A stretch of 33,739 nt of DNA from JAICQQ01 sp965651135 (GTDB lineage Bacteria; Myxococcota_A; Polyangia; Polyangiales; Polyangiaceae). The stretch is taken from NCBI GenBank assembly GCA_965651135.1, contig CBFGRJ010000025.1, positions 1 to 33,739 on the forward strand, read 5' to 3'. Shown here in pieces: positions 17,901 to 25,475 of this stretch (its first letter is position 1; each line of letters opens with the position of its first letter). Position numbers and translations under genes: made by a program. A model generated the notes under the pieces. That model ran no database searches. It was not told where the DNA came from and saw only the letters and a list, made by a program, of their open reading frames with translations.

Positions 17901-18983
17901 GACTGTATCGTGTTCGTGCAGAGACACATCGAGCGCCAACAGCAGCAGCTGCCAGGCTGGAGCTCGAGCGGGCAACTGATGCACGCTCTGTCGTGCGCGC
18001 TCGCTTTCGGGATGGTGCAGATTTCTGAGCAGCAGGTTGAAGCTCTTCGACGCAAGTCGAAGGCCCTCTTGGCTGGGCCAACCGGCAAGCGCGATCGGAA
18101 GCTCGGCACCGCGCACGACGCGTCGAGCCAGTTTTTCGTCGCTGGCCCCCGGTTGGCCGATGAGCAGCAAGGCCAACAGAGGCGCGCCCGCACCCAGATT
18201 CGGCGACGTGGTCTTCAACCTGCCCATCGCTTGCCAAGCAGCATCCAAACGGCCTTCGAGGTAGGCGCGCAGCACCGCTACGGCTTGCTGCTCGACTGCT
18301 GGGAGCGCGCCCGCCAGCCGTTCAAGGTGGTCGGGCTCACCCCTGAGCAACGCATGGCCGAGCAATAGGCGGCACATGTCGGCTCGCCCCGAGTGGCGAT
18401 CCAGCGCCCACGCATACAGATCGCCCACAGGCTCTAGCTCGTCCAGCGCATCGGCCAGCGCCTGCACGCCAAGCCTCATGGCGTCGTCCCTCCAAATGCG
18501 CTCCAACCAGTCGGCATCGAACGGTGAGCACAGCACCTCGCGCAAGTGCTGCCTCATCAGGCGCTTGCCCTCGCTGTCGGTAGAGCGAAACCCGAGCTCG
18601 GCGATGCGCCGCTCGAGCACCGGAAGCTCCCCGCCGAACAAAGCCCTGACGAAAGAACCGGCCGAACCAGATTGCGCCAGCACGCGGCAGTGAGCCTCCA
18701 GCAAGTCCAGCTGGCCGTCACTCGCAACGCGACGCAGCACCCGCGAACGCAGCTCTGATCTCAAGGCGAACATCGGCTCTCTGTGCACGACGCTCACCCG
18801 CTTCGCACCCTTCACCTCGACGATATGGCCCGCTTCGAGCCAGCGGGTGACGCGCTCATCCGCGTCGTCCCCCAAGATCTGATGGAGTGAGCTTTGGCTT
18901 GCCTCGGATTCACTCGCCAACACGCCGAGCGCGAGCCACTCATCGGGGGCCAGCTGCGGCTCGAAACCGCTCACATCGTCCAC
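14943..18983 (-). CDS. SNF2-family (Swi2/Snf2) DNA-dependent ATPase/helicase
   Basis: This 1346-residue protein has a C-terminal SNF2 motor: YQKEGYTWL near 896, Walker A DDMGLGKT (918-925), VAPTSVCGNW, DEAQ box (1013-1016), TGTPVEN (1041-1047), RRFCCHP, LVFSQFVDFL, and the DRAHRIGQ arginine-finger motif near 1286-1293. Residues about 710-880 fit the bacterial SNF2-associated region. The first ~700 residues are helical and unrecognised; they may be a substrate or partner-binding part. Such enzymes move on duplex DNA and remodel DNA-protein or polymerase complexes. No methylase, nuclease or phospholipase-D partner typical of SNF2-containing defence systems lies nearby. The GTG start lies inside the end of the upstream reductase gene (13-bp overlap), so the two are co-expressed. 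Confidence 0.95.
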   Translation of the reverse strand: MDDVSGFEPQLAPDEWLALGVLASESEASQSSLHQILGDDADERVTRWLEAGHIVEVKGAKRVSVVHREPMFALRSELRSRVLRRVASDGQLDLLEAHCRVLAQSGSAGSFVRALFGGELPVLERRIAELGFRSTDSEGKRLMRQHLREVLCSPFDADWLERIWRDDAMRLGVQALADALDELEPVGDLYAWALDRHSGRADMCRLLLGHALLRGEPDHLERLAGALPAVEQQAVAVLRAYLEGRLDAAWQAMGRLKTTSPNLGAGAPLLALLLIGQPGASDEKLARRVVRGAELPIALAGWPSQEGLRLASKSFNLLLRNLHHPESERARQSVHQLPARAPAWQLLLLALDVSLHEHDTVTRLGWSKRLSVAARDWHANGYRWMADQARFLARALDPSVAEKEPPGFTSAALALCDLLQPEPEWRKSIQLLTKFVSATHAATAPTSYRVAWFVDMAVPRFNRPALEEFRAFSGWTQGRRVHVDELFTLVDQLPPEDVAVLRCCEKRHGSWELGPNAFEALVGHPRIYNGARGRLPVEVVRGECRVEAREEHGHLLLAVEPAQATAGVNLVVENEQRLKVVRVTTVMAELIRLLPETVRVPVAQAHELLPVLGELAEHLPVHSDALRAHRRVEANSKPCLRISPEAGAFCVELGVRPFGASGRFFPPGAGRAMLKSYADGELLNTERNLNEEEARARELIQSCPSLSDDEDEVDNVDTPEPPYRWFLGEERLYSLLTELRESAAACELEWQNCRPLRAAGSITLKHLTGSLRPIKGWYLVTGGIRVDGHAPLELSELVRQPFTKSGRFVRLPSGDFLEVERRVRRVLKLLAAHASEASGGPIRISPAALGTLEVLTEGGACFDVDETIRERQARARALAVMLPEVPLGFRATLRAYQKEGYTWLWRLCELGLGACLADDMGLGKTIMAAALLLQRAPGGPALVVAPTSVCGNWLSELGRVAPTLKAAEYAGKQRSALLAERTPSVDVLVTSYALLQQDIDQLARVGWNTVIVDEAQFIKNPHSARASAAFRLEASARVALTGTPVENHLGDLWSIFRFLNPTLLGSYKQFFHRFLRPIERDNDDQQREALRQLIGPLILRRTKPEVLSELPPITTLKHEVELSHEEALRYALLRRQIHEKLRTVHGKRQHKLQVLAEITRLRRFCCHPRLVFPDASLDAAKLEALIDLVEELRDSGHRTLVFSQFVDFLQLVRERLDEQGIRYEYLDGSCTRAQRQASVTAFRTGSAPLFLISLKAGGFGLNLTTADYVIQLDPWWNPAVEAQASDRAHRIGQTQPVTVYRLVTKHTIEERIEELQQRKRDLAQSLLQGTGAATKLSGAELEQLLG

Positions 18984-19897
18984 GGCTCGGCATGCACGTC
19001 GGTGTCGTCGGACCAGCGGGACTGAAGGCGAGCGATGTCGTGAACAATGCCTTCATCGAGCGGCTCGATGGGGCTTTGGCACAGCTTTACGAACTCCTCG
19101 AACCGGGCCGGATCGCTGGTTGCGCCGATAGTGGCGCGCACCTCGGAGAAACTGAAGGCGAACCGTATGCAAAACTCCGCCCAGCTTTCGATACCGGACC
19201 GCTCGAAGATGGGCGCCACTTCGGCCGCACGCTTCTGCAAGTACGGTTTCCAAGCCGCGCCTGGCACGTCGCGCAACCGCTTGACATGACCACCTGCCAC
19301 CGTGCGTAGCGCGAGCACAGGCACTGCTCGCTCACGTAACAAGGCCCACAGCGAGTTCGTGACGAAGCGCTGCAGCGGATTGAAATAGAAGATGACACCG
19401 TCGATCGCGGCGTCGGCGTGCCCGGCACGCAGCGCCTCGAGCGGCGCGACCGAAGTCCACGGAAACACCTCGACCACGAAGCGCTTGACGAGGCCTTCTT
19501 CCCGTAGCTGCCTGAGCCCATCGTAGCATCGGCCACCGTCGCGAAACTCGGCTGCCAGCGGGCCAGACAAGCACAGCTGGCCCAGATCGATGCAATCGAC
19601 ATGCAGGGGGCGCATATTGCGGAGCGCACAGGCCCTGAGCTCGTCGATGCTGTCGGTGCCCAGTTTGACGATGAGCTTGGGCACGTGAGCGAGGTCTTCG
19701 CTGAACGCTTGCCCGAGCACTTGCAGCGCATCGCCGTATTGCTCGCTGGTGTGAAACCACACGCCCGATTGCATGGCCAGGCGCGCCATCTGGACACGCT
19801 GTGCAACGGGTAGCGAAGCGTCACCGAGCCGGGTAGTCCCGTACACGAACTTCGAGAGATCATCGGGGGGTCGACTCGGAAAGGGTGCGCCGTGCAT
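18971..19897 (-). CDS. Aldo/keto-reductase-fold protein with degenerate active site
   Basis: The ATG at 19897 has a good AGAGGA site six bases upstream and gives 308 residues, the usual AKR length. The fold signature is present: YGTTRLGD (19-26), SEQYGDALQVLGQAF, LIVKLG, and a late FCIRFAFSFSEVRATIGATS segment. Of the catalytic tetrad, Tyr54 and Lys78 remain. The Asp of the usual FDTA motif is His49 (WFHTSEQYG), and the His of QLHW is Cys109 (DLGQLCL). This suggests lost or altered chemistry. The gene overlaps the SNF2 helicase by 13 bp and is divergent from the CBS gene. A non-catalytic or redox-sensing role is possible but unproven. Confidence 0.85.
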   Translation of the reverse strand: MHGAPFPSRPPDDLSKFVYGTTRLGDASLPVAQRVQMARLAMQSGVWFHTSEQYGDALQVLGQAFSEDLAHVPKLIVKLGTDSIDELRACALRNMRPLHVDCIDLGQLCLSGPLAAEFRDGGRCYDGLRQLREEGLVKRFVVEVFPWTSVAPLEALRAGHADAAIDGVIFYFNPLQRFVTNSLWALLRERAVPVLALRTVAGGHVKRLRDVPGAAWKPYLQKRAAEVAPIFERSGIESWAEFCIRFAFSFSEVRATIGATSDPARFEEFVKLCQSPIEPLDEGIVHDIARLQSRWSDDTDVHAEPWTM

Positions 19898-20022
19898 CGT
19901 TTTTCCTCTAACGCAAGCTGGCTCGGACATCCAGCGGGACCTGGACAGCATGGAAGCGGCTCGGCGCTGCGTCCTGTTGCTTGGTGATTCCCCAATCCAC
20001 GGCGTAGAGGTAGTGTTTCGGC

Positions 20023-20496
20023 ATGCACCGTCGACTCCCCGAGCTCGCCGCCGGTACGCCCGTGACGAAAGTGATGGCAAGCCCTGTCGTGACCGTCGAC
20101 GAGGACACGCCGCTGCGATATCTCCTGCGGCTCTTCGTCTCCGCCGGCATCGGCGCGGCGCCCGTGCTCAATCCCCGCGGTGAGCCGGTAGGCGTCGTAT
20201 CGAAGACAGATGTGCTGCGGGCATTGTACGAAAATCCGTCGTTGGCGGGCACTGAGCTCGCAGACGAGCTCGAGGCGGAACCTGACGTTCCCGAACGCGA
20301 CTCCGGCATTCGGGCGAGCAACCTGATGACACCTGCCCCACTCACGATTCCCGAGAGCGCCTCTGTAGCAGAAGCGGCCTCCATCATGGCGCGCGAGCAC
20401 GTGCATCGGCTGTTCGTCGTCGGGCAAGCAGGGACCCTCAGCGGCGTCGTCTCGGCGATGGACCTCGTGAGCTGGCTCGGAGGCGACGACCCCTAG
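20023..20496 (+). CDS. CBS-domain pair protein
   Basis: This 157-residue protein is built almost entirely from two CBS motifs, about 12-70 (TPVTKVMASPVVTVDEDTPL ... GVVSKTDVLRAL) and about 95-155 (ASNLMTPAPLTIPESASVAE ... GVVSAMDLVSWL). CBS pairs bind adenine nucleotides and act as energy or ligand sensors, usually on a partner protein. No catalytic domain is attached, so it probably acts in trans. It is divergent from the reductase gene, with 125 bp between starts that must hold both promoters. The start ATG has GAGG about 12 bases upstream, a loose ribosome site. Confidence 0.9.
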   Translation: MHRRLPELAAGTPVTKVMASPVVTVDEDTPLRYLLRLFVSAGIGAAPVLNPRGEPVGVVSKTDVLRALYENPSLAGTELADELEAEPDVPERDSGIRASNLMTPAPLTIPESASVAEAASIMAREHVHRLFVVGQAGTLSGVVSAMDLVSWLGGDDP

Positions 20497-20536
20497 GCAT
20501 GCAGGTGCGACGCCTCTGCAGTCGCGGCTACTTGAC

Positions 20537-20568
20537 CAGACCAGGTAGTAATTTGTCAGATCAGGTAG
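20537..20568 (+). promoter_or_regulatory. Direct repeat, two 12-mers 20 bp apart
   Basis: CAGACCAGGTAG (20537-20548) and CAGATCAGGTAG (20557-20568) differ at one base and are spaced 20 bp start to start, two helical turns. They lie 71 bp upstream of the LacI-like sensor start, as expected for a regulator bound on one face of the DNA. Confidence 0.45.
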
Positions 20569-20639
20569 GCTCCACACCGCCCACCAAAAAGGATGCGACT
20601 CTGACTGGCGCTGCTGCGAGATCCGCGAAAGATTGATGG

Positions 20640-22376
20640 ATGGCGCAAGCCCCTTCCAACGCCCCCCTTCCAGCTGCGGCCAGCGTCTTTGCATTCCTGA
20701 CGGAATCACTCGACGACGAGTACGAGGTCGACGTTCTGCGCGGAGCGGTGGCGGGTGCCCGTGAGGCGGGCGCGACGCTCCTCTGCGTTGCGGGAGGGGC
20801 GATCGAAGATCCGAACGCCGATCGGCGAGCTCGAAACTTCGTGTTCGATCTGGTGGGACCGCACAACGTCGCCGGCATGCTCGTCGTTTCGAGCGCGCTG
20901 GGCAGTGCCGTCGGCCCCACGCGGCTCTCGGCCTGGGCGGACCGCTGGCGCGGCGTTCCCCTGTGCAGCCTGGGTGTGCCCCTGGCGGGACACCCGTGTG
21001 TTCAGGTCGACAACGCCAGCGGTCTGAAAGCCGTGGTGCTGCACCTGATACGAGAGCACGGGTGCCGCCGCATCGCCTTCATTCGTGGACCGCGCGGCAG
21101 CGCCGAAGCGGAAACGCGACTCGAAGCCTACCAGCAAGCGCTAGCCGAAGAAGGTGTCGAGCTCGATCCGAAGCTGCTTGCCGAGGGCGACTTCACCAAA
21201 CCCAGCGGCGCTGCGGCCATCGCCTCGCTGCTCGACTCGCAACGCAGCACACTGCCGTTCGACGCCGTCGCCGCCGCGAACGATTACATGGCGCTTGGCG
21301 CGCTCAAGGAGCTCACGGCACGCCAACTGCGCGTCCCAGAACAGATTCCGGTCGTTGGCTTCGACGATGTCGAGTCGGCGCGTTTGGCGCAGCCGGCGCT
21401 GACCACCGTGCGACAGCCCACTGAGCTGCTGGGTCGCCACGGCGCGCGCGCACTCGCCGAATTGATCCAGGGCCGAGACGCCGTACCCAGCAAGGTGCTG
21501 GCAACCGAGCTGGTCGTGCGGCGCTCGTGCGGATGTTCCGCAGTTGACGTGAGTCTGGCCATGCACTCGGCGCTCGCCCATGGCGGCGGCATCGAAGCCT
21601 CATTCGTCCAGCGGCGCCAGATCATTCTGGCCGAGCTAGCGCGCGCGGGCGGAGGGCGCCTGGGCGCCGCCGGCTCGGGTTGGGAGAGCAGACTGCTGGA
21701 CGCACTCCTCGTGGAGCTCCGCAGCGCCGAGAAGGGCAGCTTCACGCGGGCCCTGGAACAGATCTTGGTCCGAGTCGAGCGCTCCGGCATCGAGGCCAGT
21801 TCCTTGCAGGAGGTGTTGAGCGCACTGCGGCGTCAAGCGCTCCCTTGCGTGAGCGGTGATCGCGAAGCATACGCTCGCCTCGAGGACGCGCTCCACGAAG
21901 CCCGCGTGTTCACCGCCGCCTTTTGCCACCGAGCCGAGCTCAGCCGAACCCATCGAGACCTCGAGCAACTCAAAGTCATGAAGAGCGCCCTGTGCTCGGC
22001 AATGTTCGGAAGCGGCGCAGAACTATCGCGCGTGGCTGCGATGCATTTACCATCGCTCGGCTTGGAAGCTTGCGTCGTTGCCGAGCTCTTTGAACCAAGC
22101 AAACCCGAAGCTCAGGCACGCGTCCTGTTCGGTTACGGCCCGGGCGGCAAGCTCGCCTCGCAGGAAACCATCGCGCTCGGTGCCCTGCTCACCCACAGCC
22201 TGCTCGAACGCAGCGGCCGCACCCAAATCCTGATGCCCATCGTGCTGCGAGGGGAAGCTCTGGGCACGATGCTCGTCTCCGTGGTCAACATCGATGGCGG
22301 TTTGCTCGAAGAATTGCGAGAGCTCTTCGGCGTGGTGCTGAAGGTGAACGCGCTGGCGCGCGCCACTTCACGGTAG
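20640..22376 (+). CDS. LacI-type ligand-binding sensor without HTH, with GAF-like C-terminus
   Basis: This 578-residue protein opens directly with a periplasmic-binding-protein fold of the LacI/GalR effector type (about 14-297): FAFLTESLDDEYEVDVLRGA, VQVDNASGLKAVV, HGCRRIAFIRG, PVVGFDDVESARLAQPALTT, and the closing VVRRSCGC. The LacI helix-turn-helix that should precede it is absent, and there is no signal peptide, so it is cytoplasmic. Residues about 320-450 are helical. Residues about 455-575 look GAF-like and end without a GGDEF, kinase or HTH module. Related sensors in other bacteria carry such outputs. It may act by binding a partner. Paired 12-mers upstream suggest regulation. The ligand is presumably a sugar, by family only. 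Confidence 0.8.
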   Translation: MAQAPSNAPLPAAASVFAFLTESLDDEYEVDVLRGAVAGAREAGATLLCVAGGAIEDPNADRRARNFVFDLVGPHNVAGMLVVSSALGSAVGPTRLSAWADRWRGVPLCSLGVPLAGHPCVQVDNASGLKAVVLHLIREHGCRRIAFIRGPRGSAEAETRLEAYQQALAEEGVELDPKLLAEGDFTKPSGAAAIASLLDSQRSTLPFDAVAAANDYMALGALKELTARQLRVPEQIPVVGFDDVESARLAQPALTTVRQPTELLGRHGARALAELIQGRDAVPSKVLATELVVRRSCGCSAVDVSLAMHSALAHGGGIEASFVQRRQIILAELARAGGGRLGAAGSGWESRLLDALLVELRSAEKGSFTRALEQILVRVERSGIEASSLQEVLSALRRQALPCVSGDREAYARLEDALHEARVFTAAFCHRAELSRTHRDLEQLKVMKSALCSAMFGSGAELSRVAAMHLPSLGLEACVVAELFEPSKPEAQARVLFGYGPGGKLASQETIALGALLTHSLLERSGRTQILMPIVLRGEALGTMLVSVVNIDGGLLEELRELFGVVLKVNALARATSR

Positions 22377-22387
22377 GCCCGACTGAT

Positions 22388-22711
22388 TCACCGCAAGCGG
22401 TTATAGTAGACACCGTCGTAGTTTTTCCGAACATTCTCCGACGAGTCGAATACGAAGCGAAGCTCGGTTCCGGACTTCGGCCCGCGCAACACCTTGTCGA
22501 GCTCCTGCTCGAATAGGCTCCGAACCGCTTGGCTCGTTCCCGAGCGCTCGTTTTCTTTCACGTCCTGGTCCGTGGGATAGAAGATGTAGACTTCGATCTC
22601 CGTCACCGTGATCGGCACGTACAATACTTTGTCGACCGCGACATCTGCCGGCAGTCGTGCAAGTACGCGGGCCCTTACCTCGTCTAGATGTTTCCATTCT
22701 GGGTTGGTCAT
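22388..22711 (-). CDS. Hypothetical protein, 107 residues
   Basis: I do not recognise this small soluble protein. It is charged, with predicted helix-strand content (HLDEVRARVLARLPADV, then KVLYVPITVTEIEVYIFYP) and no signal peptide or membrane helix. It starts at ATG with no strong ribosome-binding site and converges on the sensor gene 11 bp away. It sits next to a decayed pectate lyase, so the spot looks like an accessory region. The balanced composition argues that it is a real gene rather than a shadow frame. Confidence 0.6.
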   Translation of the reverse strand: MTNPEWKHLDEVRARVLARLPADVAVDKVLYVPITVTEIEVYIFYPTDQDVKENERSGTSQAVRSLFEQELDKVLRGPKSGTELRFVFDSSENVRKNYDGVYYNRLR

Positions 22712-22796
22712 TGAATGGTCACTCGATGAGGATAGGGTTGACTATGAAGCCCAAATCCTCGAGCAGGTGGCCTTCTTTCATGGAGGGGGTTCCCGG

Positions 22797-23458
22797 TCAA
22801 TCTTCGTACTCGTAGGCGCCGAGGTCCGGCGCAGCTCCGCTATAAGGAATCCCTACGTCCGTGCCCCTGTCGACCTGCTGAGCTTCATGAAGTCCAGGCT
22901 CGGCAGGCTTCCGTCCGGGTGTCTTGGGGCCATGAAGTCCGCGTCCGAGACACTCCGGAAGTCGGCCTCCGATGGCGTCAGTCCGAGGTCCCACGAGTTG
23001 AATTGCGAGTCGACCCCATATCCTTCGATATAGGCGTTGTCGTTGGGAAACCCGATGTTGTTTCTCATCACGTGAACCTTGTCCCCCATCAGAAGGCTGG
23101 TCGATCGTGCCCGGATTCGAATCGTTCCCGTCGACTGCAACGTAGTAGTCGGCTTGCTCTGGCCTGCATGGGTCCGCACTGCCAGCGGTACCGCCCGCAC
23201 CGGCGCCCGAGGTGGCAACCGAGCCCGAAGTGCCACCCGTAGAGCTCCAGTGGTTGCAGCTCCACCGGTTGCTGCACCACTGGTCGAAACCGCGTTCGCG
23301 CCTCCTCCCATGGAGGAAGCACCGATCGATGCGCCATCGGCGGTTGCCCCAGTGGCCGCTGCGCCCCCCAGTGAAGCGGCGCCGTTGGTGGAAACCGTGC
23401 CCGTCGCGCCTCCCGCCGAGACGTCGGTGCCTGTAGTACCGACACCATCGCTGGCATT
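22797..23458 (-). pseudogene. Decayed PL9-like pectate lyase (parallel beta-helix lipoprotein)
   Basis: Pieces of one protein appear in order but in alternating frames. A Gly/Ala/Thr-rich linker lies at about 23458-23243. After a frame change, TGGTSGSVATSGAG and DYYVAVDGNDSNPGTIDQP run to about 23094. After a second change and loss of the central helix, GDKVHVMRNNIGFPND, NSWDLGLTPSEADF and PRHPDGSLPSLDFMKL run from 23086 to 22880. A third change gives DRGTDVGIPYSGAAPDLGAY to the stop. These are the start and end of bacterial right-handed beta-helix pectate lyases. There is no signal peptide, and the 5' end is missing where the kinase promoter begins. It is inactive: three frameshifts plus an internal deletion of probably a few hundred codons. 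Confidence 0.75.
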
Positions 23459-23572
23459 CGTCCAATGAGCCATCTAACGGACATTACCGCGCAAGACACG
23501 CGAGTCGGTCGCGAGGGGCCAGTTATCAGCCTTGCCTTGGCGCGATGCGCCGGAGTCAAGTACACTGGGCGG

Positions 23573-24622
23573 GTGACCGAGACCCGTGAGATTCGCGAAG
23601 CCGCGCCTCGGTTGCCGCGGGAGCTCTTTTTCATCTACTTTTTCACACCGCTCGTCGCGGCCCCCGCGCTGTCGACGAGCTTCTTCGAAGCACCCCCCTC
23701 ACAGATGCTGCGCGACGTGGCTGCGACCGGCGTGCCGTTTCTGGCGATCGGGCTCACGATTCATGCAAGCTACACGTTCGTCCTGCCGCGACTGTTCGCG
23801 CGTTCCAGCCGGCCGTGGCAACGTGGGGCGCTGCACGTCGCGGTGAGCGGTTTCGCCGCCCTGGCCATCGGAACCCTCGTCTACCCATTCGTCTCGGCTC
23901 TGCTCGACCGCGGTCCGTCACTGGGGGTCTGGCTGGTTCGCTGTCTCGTCGTGACGTGCGCAGTCATGCTGCCAGCGCTTGCCGTCGCTCGCCTCAGGCA
24001 TCGTGTCGACGCTCAACGTGAGGCGGCGCTGCGAGCCCAGCTCGAAGCCCTTCAGGCGCGTACGAATCCTCATTTTCTCTTCAACGCTATGAACACCATC
24101 GCGTGCCTGGTTCGGCAAGACCCGCGGCTCGCCGAGCACACCGTCGTACGCCTGTCGGAAGTCCTGCGCTATGCGCTCTCGAGCTCCCATCGCGATCGCG
24201 TGGCACTCGGAGAGGAGCTCGCCATGTTGCGCGACTACCTGGAAATCCAACGCGCGCGATTTGGCAGTCGCCTGCGCTACGCCATCGCTGCCGATCCGGG
24301 TCTCGAGAGCACGATGGTGCCCCCGCTCGTCCTGGAACCACTCGTGGAGAACGCTGTGGTCCACGGCGTGGCTTCCACGAGACACGGCGCCAAGGTGCAG
24401 GTGACGGCGCGCCATTCGGGAAATTCCGTGGTCCTGAGGGTAGAGGATGACGGTCCGGGTCCGGGTGGCTCGCGCCATCGCGGAACCGGAACCAGTCTGG
24501 GTGACCTTGCGCGGCGGCTCGAGCTACTGTTCGACGGGGCTTGTCCGCTCATCACGCGAAAGAACGAGCGTGGCGGCTTCAGCGCCGAGCTTTCGCTGCC
24601 TGTGCCTACGGTCCAAGCATGA
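23573..24622 (+). CDS. LytS/YehU-type sensor histidine kinase
   Basis: This 349-residue membrane kinase starts at GTG 23573. An ATG at 23465 would add 36 unlikely residues. About four hydrophobic helices fill residues 15-140. A short coiled helix leads to the His_kinase domain: phospho-acceptor His167 in NPHFLFNAMNTI, the N-box LEPLVENAVVHG (about 254-265), DDGPGPGG and the TGTSLGDL glycine loop. The catalytic domain is complete. No periplasmic sensor domain is visible, so the stimulus is probably sensed within or near the membrane. It overlaps the response regulator gene by ATGA and should phosphorylate its product. Confidence 0.93.
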   Translation: MTETREIREAAPRLPRELFFIYFFTPLVAAPALSTSFFEAPPSQMLRDVAATGVPFLAIGLTIHASYTFVLPRLFARSSRPWQRGALHVAVSGFAALAIGTLVYPFVSALLDRGPSLGVWLVRCLVVTCAVMLPALAVARLRHRVDAQREAALRAQLEALQARTNPHFLFNAMNTIACLVRQDPRLAEHTVVRLSEVLRYALSSSHRDRVALGEELAMLRDYLEIQRARFGSRLRYAIAADPGLESTMVPPLVLEPLVENAVVHGVASTRHGAKVQVTARHSGNSVVLRVEDDGPGPGGSRHRGTGTSLGDLARRLELLFDGACPLITRKNERGGFSAELSLPVPTVQA

Positions 24623-25341
24623 AGGTGCTGGTGGTCGACGACGAGGCACCGGCCCGCCGTCGCCTACTCGATCTCCTCGAGGAGCTGCCGGGCATCGAAG
24701 TGGTTGGCGAAGCGAGCGACGGACTCGAGGCCCTCGCGGCGATCGAGCGAACGCACCCGGATCTCGTCCTGCTGGACATCGAAATGCCCGAGCTGGATGG
24801 TCTCTCGCTGGCTGCGCGCTATGCCGAGCTCCCCGCCATCATCTTCGTCACCGCCTACAGCGAACATGCCGTGAAGGCCTTCGATGTCCACGCGGTCGAC
24901 TATCTGCTCAAGCCGGTTCGCCAAGAACGCTTGGTCGAAGCCCTCGGTCGTGTTCGAAGCAATGGCAAGCGCGGCCCAACGTTCTTGGGCACGTTGCATA
25001 GGCCGGCGGCAAACGAAATACCGCGAGTCGTCGTCCAAGAGCGGGGAGCGATTCGGCTCTTCGACGCTCGCGCGATCAATCGCTTCTACGCGAGCGAAAA
25101 ATATACCGCCTTCGTCTGCGACGGGCAGGAACAGCTGACGCAGGAGCCGCTATTGGAGCTCGAGGAGCGGCTCCGACCGCATGGTTTCATGCGAGTGCAT
25201 CGCGGCGAGCTCGTGCGTGTCTCCGCCATCCGCTCACTCCGTTCGGAAGGGGGCTGCCATGAGCTCGATCTAGTCGACGGTCAAACGGCTCGGGTGAGCC
25301 GTAGGCTCATGAGCGCGCTGAAGAAGGAGCTCGGTCTGTAA
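24619..25341 (+). CDS. LytTR-family response regulator
   Basis: This 240-residue regulator is the partner of the kinase just upstream; its ATG overlaps that gene's stop (ATGA). The receiver domain (1-115) has the acidic pair in VVDDE, phospho-acceptor Asp53 in LVLLDIEMPELDG, Thr78 in FVTAYS and Lys98 in YLLKPV. The LytTR DNA-binding domain spans about 138-240, with AINRFYASEKYTAFV, GFMRVHRGELV and the closing ARVSRRLMSALKKEL. LytTR proteins bind tandem imperfect repeats upstream of envelope and exoproduct genes. The next gene downstream, an outer-membrane barrel, is a possible target, and an inverted repeat lies in front of it. Confidence 0.95.
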   Translation: MKVLVVDDEAPARRRLLDLLEELPGIEVVGEASDGLEALAAIERTHPDLVLLDIEMPELDGLSLAARYAELPAIIFVTAYSEHAVKAFDVHAVDYLLKPVRQERLVEALGRVRSNGKRGPTFLGTLHRPAANEIPRVVVQERGAIRLFDARAINRFYASEKYTAFVCDGQEQLTQEPLLELEERLRPHGFMRVHRGELVRVSAIRSLRSEGGCHELDLVDGQTARVSRRLMSALKKELGL

Positions 25342-25438
25342 AGACCGTTCGTCGGCTAGCCACGACCACACGTCGGCCCGAGTGCGCCGCTGGTCAGTTG
25401 AAATGCACGGTCTTGCGCAAATACGCGAGTTTGTGACG

Positions 25439-25457
25439 CGTGAAATCACGGTTCACG
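25439..25457. promoter_or_regulatory. Inverted repeat ahead of the outer-membrane protein gene
   Basis: CGTGAA, seven bases, then TTCACG form a perfect 6-bp dyad 18 bp before the ATG of the outer-membrane protein gene. It could be an operator, or a leader hairpin if transcription starts upstream. No regulator is assigned. Confidence 0.35.
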
Positions 25458-25475
25458 ACCAACGGCAGAAAACGG

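Noticed and set aside
14943..18983. SNF2 helicase as part of a phage-defence system
   Set aside because: There is no nuclease, methylase, phospholipase D or DUF1998-type partner in the neighbourhood. Its only coupled gene is a reductase-fold protein, so a defence call is not supported.
19087..20709. 540-codon minus-strand open frame over the reductase, CBS and sensor starts
   Set aside because: It overlaps three genes with recognisable domains in other frames, and its product is Arg/Ser/Cys-rich with no motif.
23079..23468. Plus-strand Pro/Ala-rich frame of 129 codons
   Set aside because: It is antisense to the Gly/Ala/Thr linker of the pectate lyase pseudogene, which explains its low complexity.
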